Shown piece after piece: positions 1 through 12,479 of a DNA stretch of 47,205 bases (position 1 is its first letter; every line of letters starts with the position of its first letter). The position numbers were made by a program, and so were the translations under genes. The notes beneath the pieces were generated by a model. It was given only the letters and a program-made list of their open reading frames with translations, was not told where the DNA came from and did not search any database. Location of the stretch: positions 27,501-74,705 of the forward strand of contig JAHBMJ010005110.1 in assembly GCA_018398765.1 (NCBI GenBank), written 5' to 3'. This stretch comes from Chromera velia (taxonomy: Eukaryota; Sar; Chromeraceae).

Positions 1-1432
1 ATCAAACAAACAAAGATCGTGCCATATCGTACCAGGAAAGAAGAGAGGGGAAAAGGGAGGGAGACAGAACAAAGAGAATACAGCGGTTACTGTGAATGCT
101 GATGCAAGCGAGGCTGTATCCCCTTCCTGAAATGCTCATACACAGAGTGTCACAAACGTGGTCTTACTGGCAAAAACATATAAAATATGTTTTTAACAGA
201 TCATTCACATACAGATTTCAGAAGTTTGACCAGGTTTAGACAGGTTTGAAGAGGTTTAGAAGGTTTGAATCTGGTGTGACCATGGTTTCCAAACCAATTC
301 TAAACTTGACGTAGTGAATGGGTTTTAAACTCATCGAAACCTACCCTAACTTACCCTAACCTTAGCCACTTGACCCTATTTTAACATTTTTTAGGCTTTT
401 CTAGAAAATTAAGCTCCAGAAATCTCTTTTAAAACATTAAAAATTTAAGTTTTTATTGAAAAACCTAACTTTAAACCTAGGGTACCCTCACAAAGTGTCA
501 GACCCTAGGTGCATTCGCAATATTATAATCGTTATTGAACGACCTTAATTGTGAATCTAGAATAGTTTAGGTATATTGGTATAGTATGATTTGTTTTTTT
601 AAGTTCAATAAGGCGGTCCCCAAAGTAATGAAAATACACTAAACATGTAGCTAAAAATAGTGAAAAGTTTTGGGTTTAAGAATTTTATTCTCTTTACTGC
701 TAATTCTTTTTATAGTTTTTATGAGCTCTTATGACTCAGAGTGATAAACAATGAGTCAAAGTGTTCAATAATGGACTCTAAAACCCTAGAGCAGAACATA
801 TCAATCAATTAATAGTCAGATATAGTCATGCATATAACTTGGCATGATAGTTACTGTTTTTTTAATGATTTGTCAGACTCTCTCTTTTTTTATTGTCTAA
901 AATATTGGGAAACAGACCTAAGCAGGACACCTGATATCGTGCGAACTAAAAGCTGGTATGTTAGCATGTGCTATATATATACGAACCCTCAAGTCATTTT
1001 TCGAAAGCCTTCTGCAAGAACAAGGTGAAGTGGCGATGCCAGGAGTCCGCCACAGCTTGTATTAATATATTAATTGTAAAATCCAAACGTTTTTCGAAAA
1101 GGGTCGCCAAGGGTTGCGCAGTACGTGACCCCCCGGGTCGCACAGGACATTGCCCCCCCACGCTCCTTCGGTATCACGAGAGATGATCGCAGATTGCATC
1201 AAGCGACCGTGAAATTGCGGGGTCACGCATATCGATATCTCTACGTCGCACGTCGCCGTGTGTTCTGACCCACACCGTGATAAAATGTAGCAATCAGGCC
1301 CAGATTTTTTTTCTCTTGCTTTGCGTGCAGAAAGGGTGTGCTCTGAGCTTACTGTATCTGCTATCAAGCTGACTATATCTTCTTAGATGGCAGCTCTGCA
1401 GCTCGATAGCTGTATGATAAAAACTCGACCTC

Positions 1433-1550
1433 TGCAAGCAAGTAAGCAAAAAGCACTCAGGCAGGCAAGCAAGGGAGGCAGGCAGACAGGTAGGCAGGTA
1501 GGCAAGCAAAGGATCGATCGATGCATGCAGACAAGAAACGAAAGGCCAGA
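1433..1550. repeat. Purine-rich (AAGC/GGCA)n block, copy 1
   Basis: Imperfect runs of AAGC, GGCA and AGGT units end in AAGCAAAGGATCGATCGATG followed by a CAGACAAGAAA stretch. A second block with the same order of units lies near 2275-2440, ending in AAGCAAAGGATTGATCGATG and then GCAGGCAAGAAA. The shared non-repetitive end suggests the blocks are duplicates of one segment and not two independent microsatellites. Confidence 0.6.
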
Positions 1551-2274
1551 AGGGGTCTCATGTCGTTTACTGGTTTATATACATCACTCCTAACAATATA
1601 TCAATTTTTTGTGCGGACCCGTCTATGCGCGCACGCGCACGCACAGGCTTAGGCCTGACCGGGTCAATCACCAAAATAGCAGGACTGGATGCCGATACTG
1701 CTATAGATGTCGACATGGTCAGCTGAACAAAGCAGGCTACACATAGCAACTGCAGCAGGACAGGGGAGCATCCTACCTAGGGAGGCTATGTACAAGAGGG
1801 GGAGGGTTTAGGGAAAAAAGAATGTAAAACGCAAACGTCAATCAAAATTTTTTATATAAGCACAGACGGCAGTAAACAGAAGGAACAGATCGCACAGAAA
1901 GATGAAATACTTAAGCTTTCGTATCTTTTCTCAACCTCTGGCACAACCGACCTCCATCACCGATCCACCATTGTCTCACGCCTTAACAGCACCTTCCGTC
2001 GCTCCAGACTACTACAACGGAGTCTTAAAGTACTTACAACCTCCGTCTATCCCTTCGCTGACAGACTTCAAAATTTTCCTGTCTCCACGGTCCCGCAACA
2101 GACCTGCAGCTCTGCGGCAAGCTCATCCATGTATTGATGCATGCATCTCCATTATATTCCACGCATACCTGCCCAACGTGGTCCATCGATTTCTATCAGG
2201 GGTGATGACCTATATATACAAACCGGTAAACGACATATAATCTGGGAAGAAGCGAGGGAGAAAGTAGGCAAGCA

Positions 2275-2440
2275 CGCATTGCCAAGAAGACAGGCAAGTA
2301 AGCAGCCAAGCAAGCAAGGCAGGCAGGCAAGCAGCCAAGCAAGCAAAAGGCACGCAGGCAGGCAAGGAAGGTATATAGGCAGGCAGGTAAGCAAAGGATT
2401 GATCGATGCACGCAGGCAAGAAAGGGAGGAGCGCAGCAAG
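2275..2440. repeat. Purine-rich (AAGC/GGCA)n block, copy 2
   Basis: This is a longer version of the block at 1433-1550, with AAGCAAGC and GGCAGGCA arrays on the plus strand and the same trailing non-repeat sequence (GATCGATGCA, then a GGCAAGAAA-type run). All six frames stay open here only because the array is of low complexity. The resulting Cys/Leu-rich or Lys/Gln-rich peptides are not credible genes. Confidence 0.6.
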
Positions 2441-3903
2441 CAAGGTCCACCCTCAACCCGGATGTTTTGGGGTCAGCTAGGCAGTCTGAGACTGAAGGTT
2501 GGACTGACTGTTCCAACAGAGGCGAAAAACAGCCGTAGGCACCAGATTTGCCGTTCTAGAGCCCGAACAGCTGCACATAGGTAAGTATAGGGACAAGCGT
2601 GAAGCATGACACAAGAAAGCTAAGCAATCGGCACCCTGCATGTGGAAAGCAAAAGGTTTCACGTCGGTGTTGTTGTGTCCTTTTTAAAGGTGAAAAATCG
2701 TCGTTTCGGAGCCCAAGTCTCTGTACAAGGCTCACCTTGAGCTGTAAACTTGCAAATAGGTTCCCAGTGTAGCTAATTGAGATACTATACGGGAAAAGGG
2801 TTCTCTTGGCGCCCCTCCTGGGAGCCCAACTGACTGTTGAAAGCCTCTTTGGAGATGGAGCGAAGGCAGAACAAGCCAAAAAGCATTAAGACACCCCTGA
2901 AAGTGTCGGAGGGGGGCCGGAAAGCAAACGAGCACGCTATAGATACTCAGGACACTGTAAAGAACACAGTGGTACCGGTTGTGGTGGCAGTCGTGGCTGT
3001 TTGTGCCAGCTTGACCTGGAGTGGTCGTGACCCAAGGGGGGGGTCGCGCACCGTTTTGATACAGCTTGCGATAGAATTCATGGTATCACTATAATACAAG
3101 CCAGATTCTCATGCTTTGCGCATGCATGCAAGCTGGGCTGGCTCAATGACCCATAATAGGTGTCTAACGTTCGGCAGGTCATAGCAGGTCATCACATGCA
3201 AAGCAATTTTTTTTTTAACAAATATCATGTTAAATTGGTTCAGTCTAGAAGTTTAATTTCAAAACTCAGGTTCTCCATTTTAATACTCTCAATCGCTGTC
3301 AGTTACTGTCAGTGTCCCTCGGTGCTTGCGTCGCAGCAATAGCCTCAGCACTGGCAAAGGAACACTCCCCACATGGTTACTTTCTTGACTTTTTCTAGCT
3401 CTCCCCTCATGCAGTAAACTGAAGCTCTGATCACTCTAAGTTGAATTCTAGCTTTTACCATCCCCACCACTCTGCTGGGGTTGGTGTTTGTTCTCGCTGC
3501 AATCTGGTGAACTGCTCTTCTGAGTACTGCTAACGCTCCTTCTCTTAGTGCTCCTCAGCACTCTCTCGATACCACAAACGTAAGTTCTTAAATTTATAGT
3601 ATCATTTATTGATGAACCTTCGCTCTGTAACTAATGACTAACCAGTAATGCGTTGTAATATATCTTATTCATTTTATAATATCTTAATACTTTTGATGCC
3701 CCGGGCCAGCTGCAGTCTATTATGAAAAACTTTTTACTTTTAAATTTTTATCGAACTTGAAATGTTGAATGATTTTTTTTGTGGCGTGTTCACTCATGCA
3801 CGTATCTTTCAGATGTTTTTTTTGTGTGTATTACTAAATTTTCAAAAGATGAAAATGATTTTACTGCATGCTAATCAAACATTTCTTCGTAGGCTATGTT
3901 TTG

Positions 3904-6900
3904 TCAGAGCCCCGGTCCCCGACTTTTTGAATGTCCTCTTGGTCGGACCACAAACTTCCGATCTTGAAGATTGCCCTGACTGGAGACGGACGGAAGACCC
4001 GGACCTGTCTGGCCTGAGGTTTCTCGACGACCAGTCCCGCCACCAGCACCATTTGCATTTGTAGTTAACCCCGTCCCAGTTGCTGCCTCCTCACCGACAC
4101 CTGGAGGCCTCTGGTCCAACAAACCGGAAAATCCCCTTCCTTGTCCTGCAGGTCTACTGTTGTCGTGATTCTCCTGAGCCGCGCGATGGCTGGCGCTCTG
4201 ATCTCCTCGCTCCCCGTTTTCTTCCACCAGCTGGAACGTTGCTGCGACGCTGTCGGGGGACTCTCCCTCCCCCTCAGGCCCGTCCCCTCCCCTCATCCCC
4301 CCATTCAACCCCCCTCCCCTTCTCTGGGCGTATCCGTCAACAGAGGGGAAGGGAAAGAGGCCGGTGGGACGGGCGGAGGGCGAGTGCATCCCGTGCACGG
4401 ACCCGAAAGAACCGAAGAAAGGAGGGTCGGGAAAGACCGTGACCAGTGCCTCCACCCAGCTGTCCTTCACCCGCCCCGTCTCCTCCATTTTCAAAAACCA
4501 ACTTTGACGCCGCAACACATTCAGTGCCGTTGAGTTTAAGACACCTGCAAGCCACACCTGCAACGAAGGAAGAAAGGAAGACACACAGAAAGAGAGAGAG
4601 ATTCACTGCCGAGCTCAGACGCCCGACTTGCACTCTTCCGTCTTCTCGGAAGAACATTCTGAAAGAAATGTTCGAAATGAAAGATGCCACATATGGTCGG
4701 TGAGCTTTCAATTCCTTCCAACAATTATCATCTTCTGCAATATCATCATTTACCGAAACCTTCGAAAACACACTGTTGCGTTCAGACCACTCCATCCATC
4801 CGTAGGCAGGGAGACGTATGTTCGGCGGTGCTACTGCTCTCAGTTCAAAATGGACGTCACATCAACGTGTGTGTCGTTCGTCATTGTTCAATGTATTCCG
4901 CTGTTTCAAAATGAGATCACGGAGCAGCCCTCACTCATCTCTTCCCCCTGTACTACCGGGAGGGACCTGAAGGGACGCCAACCAACTAAGCGTCAATTCT
5001 GCCAATCACTCTTCTTCGATCTGTGCTCACCTGTGCCCCCTGTGACTCAAAAGACGTGCACATGTCCCTCAGACAGTCCGCACCATCGAGGTCAATCAAC
5101 GAGACTGTGCGGAGGACAAGAATGACGGCCTTCAGGGTCCCTGGGGGACATCCGAGAAGGAGACGCTCTGTGCGGTGGAGGTGGGCGTTCGCACAGAGAT
5201 ACGTCAGGTCAGCTGCAGTACACATGCAACCATAGAAAGATTGATTTTTTCCCAGCAGCCGCAGCCTGCTTCAGTCAGAGGGAGGCGGATTGGGAGGAAG
5301 GGGACAGGCTTGGGAAAGCAAAAAAAGAACTGGCAGCTGAAGAGAAGGCAAAACCACTGTTCCGCTTTTTGCCCCTCCTTGTCTCCTCCCTCGATCATGT
5401 GGGTGCCCCACCTGTGAATCTGTAAACGATGCAGTTGGCGTCTGCGAGTTCCACCTCCTGAGGGGGAAGGGAGACGCCGCCCCTGGAGATTCTCCTTCCA
5501 GTCGCCCCCAGAGTCTGTCCAACATTGTCCCCCTCGACGCTCTGCCGGTCTTCATCAGAACCCGCAAAGGTTCCACGAAGAAATGCCGCAGTGGGTGCAA
5601 AGCTGCAAAGAAAGAAGCACGGGTGAACATTCCTCGTGAGAGACCGGTGAGGAGTCAGTGACGAGAAAAGATGTTTTTGCAGAATCAGTTACAGCAAAAA
5701 CCATTCTATTCACTTTCGGTCGCGAAAGAAAGTGAAGACGACTGTAGACACCAGAAAAACTTGATTGTCGTTCCCCCCCTCCCAAAAAAACAAAAAAACA
5801 GCTGACCGAGGATCTCTAGGCCCTCCATCGACCTGCACGACGAGGGGAAGGTTGATCACAGGACCAAGGGGGGGCTGTGCTCTCTCTGCCTCCCCAACTG
5901 CACTGGGGTCTTCTGGAAGCGTCACAGTGCGGCCGTTGCCCGGGGGTGACCCAAGCAGGGGCGACCCCAGATCCCTGTGACCTGCTGCTTCACTTTCCCA
6001 TGGAGATTTGTTTGCTTGTGTGTTCGTGAAGCCTGAAGTGGAACCTATTGAAGTCCTCTCTCCCGTCTCCCTTCCAGCTCCCGTTTCCACATCCCCTCCT
6101 TCTCCTTCTCTGTCCCCCTGAGTCCCCCCATGCATGCCTTGCTCTGGTGGAGCATCTGGACGCTGGCAGTGCCTCCAGGCGCTTGGAAAGTTCATCACAG
6201 TCCCTATGGCCCTGTGCAGTTTTCGCGGTTTGGGCCGGTCTAGCTCCTCTGTGTCCACCAACGCCAGCATCGTCTGACCGGCATTCAGCTGGATCTCAAC
6301 AAAGCCTCCGGAGGACTGCAGAGAATTGCGGCGACACAAACATAAAAAAGTGGAGCATCGAATTTGAACTTCGAGCAGTCAATTGTGCTACTAGGAAAGC
6401 TCTATGCGCATAGACTACTGATAAAGAAAAACACACAAAAGCGATACAATTTCAGGTCGAGTCGTGTGTTCTCTATTGTGTGTATGAACAAATGAGTGAC
6501 TGCTAGAGAAGTGGGGCATCGGGAAGCAGCCAGAAGAAAGCTCAGCACTGAAGAAGAGACGGAAGACAAGGGGTCACACCCACGTAGAACACTGAATGCA
6601 TGTGCATGGATGGAGGGTCAACAGAGGAACTAACGGTGGAAAACACAAGGGAGACTGAGGGACAGGGGCGTGGATACAGACAAGACAGGAACGTAGACAA
6701 GCTGACAGTCGAACCAAAGGAAGCCAGCCACGAAGGCAAGAAGGAGAAGGAAGGAGAGAGCAGACTCACCTTCATGACGTGCAGAAGGAGTGCGAGCAAG
6801 GCTCCCACGATGAGTCCGATGAGGCTGTTGGCAACGACCATTAGGAACGCCGTCACGAGGGCGATCCAGAGAGAGAGGGGCTCCTCCCTTCTGAACCTGC

Positions 6901-7723
6901 CCAGAATTTGGTAGTTCACCTGCACTCAGAAAACCAGTGGCAAATACTACTGTGAGTAATTATGCAATGGGCTCTTGCTGTACCTCGTTGATCATTTGCG
7001 TTTTTTGGTTCACTTTTCGATTCGTCACTCTCTTCTCTGCAACAATCTTTACCCACTACAGACCATCAATGGAAGAAAAGCCACTCTCTACTGATGATGC
7101 CTGAAAAAAACTCCACCAGACTGACTGACTGACTCACCATCTTTGCCGCCACTGTCATCACCAAGGCACCCACCACCGCAAAGGGCAGGTACGAGAACAC
7201 AGGGAGTGTCAGATAGGCAACACCGATAGAGAAACCTCCGCAAACAAGAGATGATGCCTGGCTGCGTGCACCTGCGAACAAAGAAAAGTACGAATACAGA
7301 AAGATTTCAGAACGAAGAATGACAAGAATCTATCTGAAAACCGAATGTGCGGGCGCCATCGAATGACATTTGTGGCGGTTCGGAATTTCCGCATTTGTTT
7401 CCCCCCATTTCCACCTTTCCTCACTTCTTTTCAGCCGATCCCTTTCTTGGCTGCCTCCCTGATTCGGTGCGTGCCTGGTTCGGTCAATTTGTGCGACGCG
7501 CATCCCCAGCTGCTTCAATTCTTGCTTCACACAATCTCACTGTGCGCTTGCTCCTCCCATCTCAACCTTTTCCTGCCAATCTCCTGACTGACTGACTGAC
7601 TGACTACCTGACCGACCCGAGCGCAGGTTGAGTGACGTGATGGACAGCTTGGCAGTGGACGGCACACCGCCAGCGACGCCTGCAGGGAATGCCATGCAGA
7701 GGTTTCACACACCCACACACACG

Positions 7724-7758
<35 letters not shown>

Positions 7759-7810
7759 ATACATGTATAATTATATACACACCGACACAGACACACACTC
7801 ACACCCACAC

Positions 7811-7891
<81 letters not shown>

Positions 7892-10800
7892 ACAGGTGCG
7901 TGAGGGGACAGACACGGAGAGACAGTGCATAGTGTGTCAAGATTTTGATAGAAGTGAGACGTCTGGGTCTACGCGTCCGTCCACCTTGAACTTCTCACTT
8001 GTTGCTACCCCGTACTGTTGGCGGCATCCCATTCATCTGCCTTTCAGTAATGCGCTTTGCTCGTTTGCGTTCTTTCTCCATCTCACATTTTTCCTATCTT
8101 CTTGACTCTTCTCTAAACTTCTTTTCGGAGAGAGAGACCTGAGAGGAGATTTCCAGCAGCCAGACCGAGAAGTTCTCTCTTCCTGCTGTGTCCAGTCCCG
8201 GAAAGAAAAGTCACCACTCTGCAGGCAGCCATGCCATGGTGCCAGAGTTTGTGTTACTCCCGATCAAAATGGAACAAGGCAGTCACGTGGATTGATTGAT
8301 TGACTGAAATGAATAGGTAGTAATACCCATTTTCTTTCCAGAGAGCCGACGGACGCAGCATCGCAGGAGAGATTCGCATAAAATTCACACTTTTCATAAG
8401 TGACTGAAGAACACAAGATCTGTTTTTCATCCGAAGACATCATGCGGTGCATCAGAACTCAAGGAAAGAAAAGGGAGGAGGCTGGACGGAAAGTCAGAGT
8501 CAGAGAGAGCAGGTAGGTGCTGGGGGGGGGTAGCTGTACTTAGTTGAGAGAGGAGAGACGAGACAGCAGATGATCATGCAAGCAAAATTGTAGGCGTTGG
8601 CTCAAATTCGTCCTCCTGACTTCGCACTGATCAGTCCCTCCAAAACCGCAATGAGAGCCACTGTGAGTGATACCGATGCGATCATCGTCACAGTGTCGGC
8701 GTTGTTCCATTCAGGGTCCCATACGGGAAGGGTGAAGATTTCCATCTTGATGGCGTGTTCTCCCTTGAATTTGTCCTGCAAGTGCACATGTGGATGCATT
8801 TGTGTACATCAAAACTAGAGAGGGGCAGGGCACGTAGGGTCTTCCTGCAGCTAAACTCTTGCATGAAGGGTCTTGAACGACCTCAGGCATCGGAAGGCTA
8901 TGCAACTTGACAAGAGACAGAGGATGGTCATTAGACGGAACGAAGTGAACATTTCTGAACCAAAACCACGACAAGGTTTCTAATTTGTGCGCTATTTTGC
9001 TCTGACATCCGCGAATGCAGACACACATGAAGCAGAGAGGCTGACGCACCTTGAGTGTGTAGAGCTTTCCCCAAGATTCCGGAAAGACGTTGTGGTCGTG
9101 GGACAGCCAGCCGATCAGAATCCCGAAAGCGGCTGTCACCATGGGTCCTGGAAAGCTGGGGAGTTTGATGGCCATCAGGAGCGTGGCAACAAAGCACAAG
9201 GTAAACAGACAAAAGTCGAACACTCTCGCCTTGCCCGAGAAGGCCGCGATAATCGATTCGATGAACTTCATGATTGTGTCGTTGGACTGATGTTGCAGTC
9301 TGTCCTCTGAGAGACCTAGAGCGTAGTCGGTCTGCAGACACAAACAAAGGAAGATTGGGAGCAAATGCTTGCGAGCAAAGAAAAGAGAGATGCACGACAG
9401 AAAGTGCTTAGGAGAGAAGAAAGCAACTCAATATTCCAATACAGGCAGGCAGACAAACCGACAGACGAACGGAGGCCCCAAACGCTCGACCGACAGACAC
9501 AGAAAGAGAGAGGCAGAGGAACTGACGGATGGGCAGACAGACGTAGAGGCTCTTGCAAGTAGAAAACGCCACAAAGAAAGAGAGCTGGAGCTCGTGCGCC
9601 ACACCAATCAACAGACACGAGCCTTTCCCTCCCTGCCCCCCCTCCCCACCGACCTCGTAGAAGAAGAGGGTGAGAGCGACCCCGAGTGCGAACCCGTGGA
9701 TGGACGCAGAGGGAGTGTACAGGAGAAAGTCGACGATCCCCGTCACCCACAAAAGAGACATCACGCACCCAGAGAACAAGGCGATCCACGGAAGGATGGA
9801 GGGTCCCAACTTCCCCGCGATTTGTGCCAGAGGCCCCACAAAGCTCCCAGAGGGGCCCATAATGGCCATCTTGGAGGACCCAAGACTGTCCCTCCCCAGA
9901 CCGCCCCAGAAGGCAGAAAGGAGACCTGCATGATCGAGAACGTGTCGAGGGTGAAGGACAAAAGCCCTCTCGCATCATCTCATGCAGAGAGATAAACAAA
10001 GTAAGGGTGCACCATGCCACCAATTGGAAACGAAAAGCAAAGAACAAAACACGGGAGAGTCCCGTCATGTCATCGATCGCCAAGAAGGAGGAGAGATGTC
10101 ATCATAAACTGCTTAGCTGCGGTGGAGTCTTTCTGAGAAAAGGCAGACGTTCAAAACTGAATTCAGTCTGCTCAAAAAGCGGCTTCTCAATACGCCCACT
10201 TCCTTGCCTCTCGCCTCTCCTCTTACAGTACCTACCTGGCACGGGGTTTGTTCCACCTGCAGTCAGTCAGCAAAGTGAAAAGCACACATAAAAGCATTTT
10301 AAGATGGAACAATGCCTACGTGCCTATGCCACAGGTACATGCGCACAGAGCTAGATAAGAGAGAGACTTGGGGGTAGATAAAGGTGCAAAAGTCAAAGTG
10401 GAAGGGAAGAGATAGTCAGAGGAAGCGGACAGAACAAAGGATGGAGATAATGCATGGAGAACAAAGCTGAGACGCGAATATCGAAAAGAGGAAAACAAAC
10501 AGGCACACATGCACACACACATGGCGATCGGAAATGACCAACAGAAAATCAGAGACGGTACTGCACCCAAGCTCCTCTTTCTAAGATTTCTTCAAACTGA
10601 CTGCTGATGCCCAGAGCCATCACGGAAGGGATCTGCACGAGGCCCGTTGTAATGCCAGCCTTCAGGTTGCCGGGAATTTCAATTACGAACCTGAACTCAA
10701 GATAACACACACGATCGACGGAAAAAGAAATTGCCGTTTGACATGGCATGCGCTTTGACATCAATGTCCTTCTGCACAACCACTTTTCCGGACCCTTCGC

Positions 10801-11634
10801 GAAAAGCGGTAATGATGAAAAGAGATTTCAATAGAGGACAGCCAAACGCATCTTCTCTCCGTCTGGTAACCTGGCTCCGGAGCCGACATGCCATCTGTCA
10901 AGTCATTGCTCCTTCCTCATACGCTCACCCACAATTCTTGTCCATTTCTGTCGACGTCTTCTGTCTTCTCTGCCTATTTGAGGTGTGAATTTATCTTCGA
11001 TTCTCCTTCCCCCCATCGCCAAACCGCTCTCTATGCGAGCATGCGCATTTATTAATAATGCAACTAGGGCAACTAACCACCAGAAGTATCTGGAAAGACA
11101 CGCCCCGATGCCCTCGTGCTCTGCCTCTGTGGGGGTGACGGGGATCTTCCGAGTGCCTGCAGGAGAGCCGGAGGCAGGTACACAGCATATAGGCAGGTCG
11201 ACAATAAACAAGGAGAATGGCCATTCCTTTTGCTTCGTACTCTTCTTGCTCCATGGGATTTCCTGGATCCCCACAGACAGAAGTACCCCGCTAGGCAAAG
11301 GATGTGGGGTCACATACCACTATACGTATCCACCAAGAGCTCTTGCGGCTCCAGCTTTCCTCCCCGTCTACATGCTTGGGTATGTGCAGAGGAGCACGTT
11401 GGCATCGTCTGCATTGAGGAGGCCATGCAGAGAGTGCACGTGAGCAGACCGACCGGGTCTCAAATGGCAGACGCACACAATGCCGCCCTCCCCGGTGTGG
11501 TTCTCCAGAGAGGGGTCCACAGTGACTGCCTCTCCGGATTCATCCCGATCACCCAATCTGGAACCCTCCAGAAAGGAAGCCGCGACTGATACGCTCCTCT
11601 GTTGCTGAATACTCCCTTCTCCTTCTGCCACCAT
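3904..11634 (-). CDS. SulP/SLC26-type anion transporter with C-terminal STAS domain, 15 exons
   Basis: Predicted membrane anion (sulfate/bicarbonate-type) transporter. I joined 15 phase-compatible exons, 5' to 3': 11634-11454, 11156-11081, 10690-10602, 10256-10236, 9925-9654, 9331-9050, 8775-8621, 8218-8139, 7679-7608, 7271-7138, 6919-6770, 6315-5807, 5602-5412, 5212-5031, 4557-3904, giving 1015 residues. The SulP core (about residues 87-504) shows IPGNLKAGITTGLVQIPSVM, GPSGSFVGPLAQIAG, KRELLGLAAGN and LNLRSGRSGARSQ in family order, with many hydrophobic segments. A 170-residue Gly/Glu/Pro-rich insert (exon 12) precedes the STAS domain (about 720-840), which contains LTYLCANAH and VSLIDLDGADCL. 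The tail is Gly/Ser/Arg-rich. The substrate cannot be told. The start ATG at 11634 and the donor of exon 12 (GTCAGC at 5806) are the least certain points. It diverges from Tom40. Confidence 0.85.
7708..7888. repeat. (CA)n then (GA)n compound microsatellite in a transporter intron
   Basis: Long ACAC arrays interrupted by a short AT-rich spacer run directly into a (GA)n stretch. The tract lies within the intron between exons 8 and 9 of the minus-strand transporter gene, just upstream of the exon 9 acceptor at 7680. On the coding strand it reads (TC)n-(TG)n, so it could serve as an extended pyrimidine-rich tract. Confidence 0.9.
10236..10256 (-). other. 21-nt microexon of the SulP transporter
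   Basis: This 21-base exon lies between CTGCAG and GTAGGT. It supplies 2 + 18 + 1 bases, which restores the frame between exon 3 (ending with one base at 10602) and exon 5 (beginning with GT at 9925). The joined peptide reads ISSGTNPVPGLLSAFWGG, matching the conserved SulP segment that follows the IPQAMA-like helix. Skipping it would shift the frame. Confidence 0.75.
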
Positions 11635-12479
11635 TGAAACGTGCCTTTTGATGATTTAAATGAATTCACAAATAACATCCCAGTCTTTCTTTCCGAGTCG
11701 AACCGTTCCTCCACACCTTGTATCACAGATCAAATTCAAAAACCGCGATGTGAGAGGGCAGCGAAAACCATGCTGCGCTTTTTCTGCCGATTTCGAAGCG
11801 TCCTTCTTTTCGATTTCTCTCCCACTCGACGGCAGGGCTTTCTCCGTGATACCTCGGTTGCATTCTATTCATACGCGATGTGATTGGAGTTGGCTGTGGA
11901 TAGACTCCACGGAAGTTCGAGGACGTACCGTGAGTTACACTTGAAGTGACTTCAACGACTTGTACGAATCATGTCGCGGAATGCCCCCGTATCGGTGTGT
12001 CCTGTACTGAGTGAACTTTTCTTCGCTTTTGCGGGGCACTCGAACCGCGCGTGGTCGCGCGCTGGTGGGGCGCATGGTGCATGGGGCATGTATGCATTTC
12101 TCACAATCGCGCCTTCCGGGACCACCGCAGAATTTAAAAGGAGACGTGAGTTCTGTCAATGACTCGATTGAGAAGTTAGGGCAGGCGAATTCTCTCCTTC
12201 TTCACAGACTCCTTGCCAGATGACGCGTGATATTTGAGGATCAGTGCTCTCTATGCTCACCTGACGACTCAACGGCCCATCCTCCCAATTGCGTTTCAAG
12301 TCTTTGTGCTTCTGAAGACGGGACCGAGTTAGTGGGCGGCGGTTGGAATTTTTCCGTCTCTTCGTTCCTCTCGGGCATAGCAAAGCATTGGGGCAAGAGG
12401 GAGCTTCTCCTGGATTTTGCCTACACCTGACTTCCGCTTCTTTTCTCTCTTTCCTGGGTTCTTTTGTGTTCTGGGCCGA
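11635..12479. promoter_or_regulatory. Shared divergent promoter region, SulP transporter / Tom40
   Basis: This 845-bp gap separates the two start codons of divergently oriented genes, so both promoters and 5' UTRs must lie here. I see no convincing TATA box or repeated motif. The open frames inside have no protein resemblance. Part of the 12280-12479 stretch (pyrimidine-rich, TTTTCTCTCTTTCC) is probably the Tom40 5' UTR. Confidence 0.5.

Larger units (their letters stand above)
1..3903. other. Intergenic region without supported gene
   Basis: No reading frame here resembles a known protein, and the short frames lack splice-linked continuity. Positions 180-800 are AT-rich. At 205-285 there are several imperfect copies of AGGTTTAGA/AGGTTTGAA, and at 340-365 two CCCTAAC-like units. 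Two purine-rich blocks near 1433-1550 and 2275-2440 are annotated separately. From about 3590 to 3900 the sequence becomes T-rich downstream of the minus-strand transporter stop codon, so it probably contains that gene's 3' UTR and poly(A) site, although I cannot place the site. Confidence 0.6.

Noticed and set aside
340..366. CCCTAAC-like units resembling telomere repeats
   Set aside because: Only two imperfect units occur, with irregular spacing; not enough for a telomeric tract.
2141..2584. Lys/Gln/Arg-rich and Cys/Leu-rich open frames
   Set aside because: They come from the (AAGC/GGCA)n block and show no domain, start context or splice support.
7604..7940. Cys/Val- and Thr/His-rich open frames
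   Set aside because: They are translations of (CA)n/(GA)n microsatellites inside an intron.
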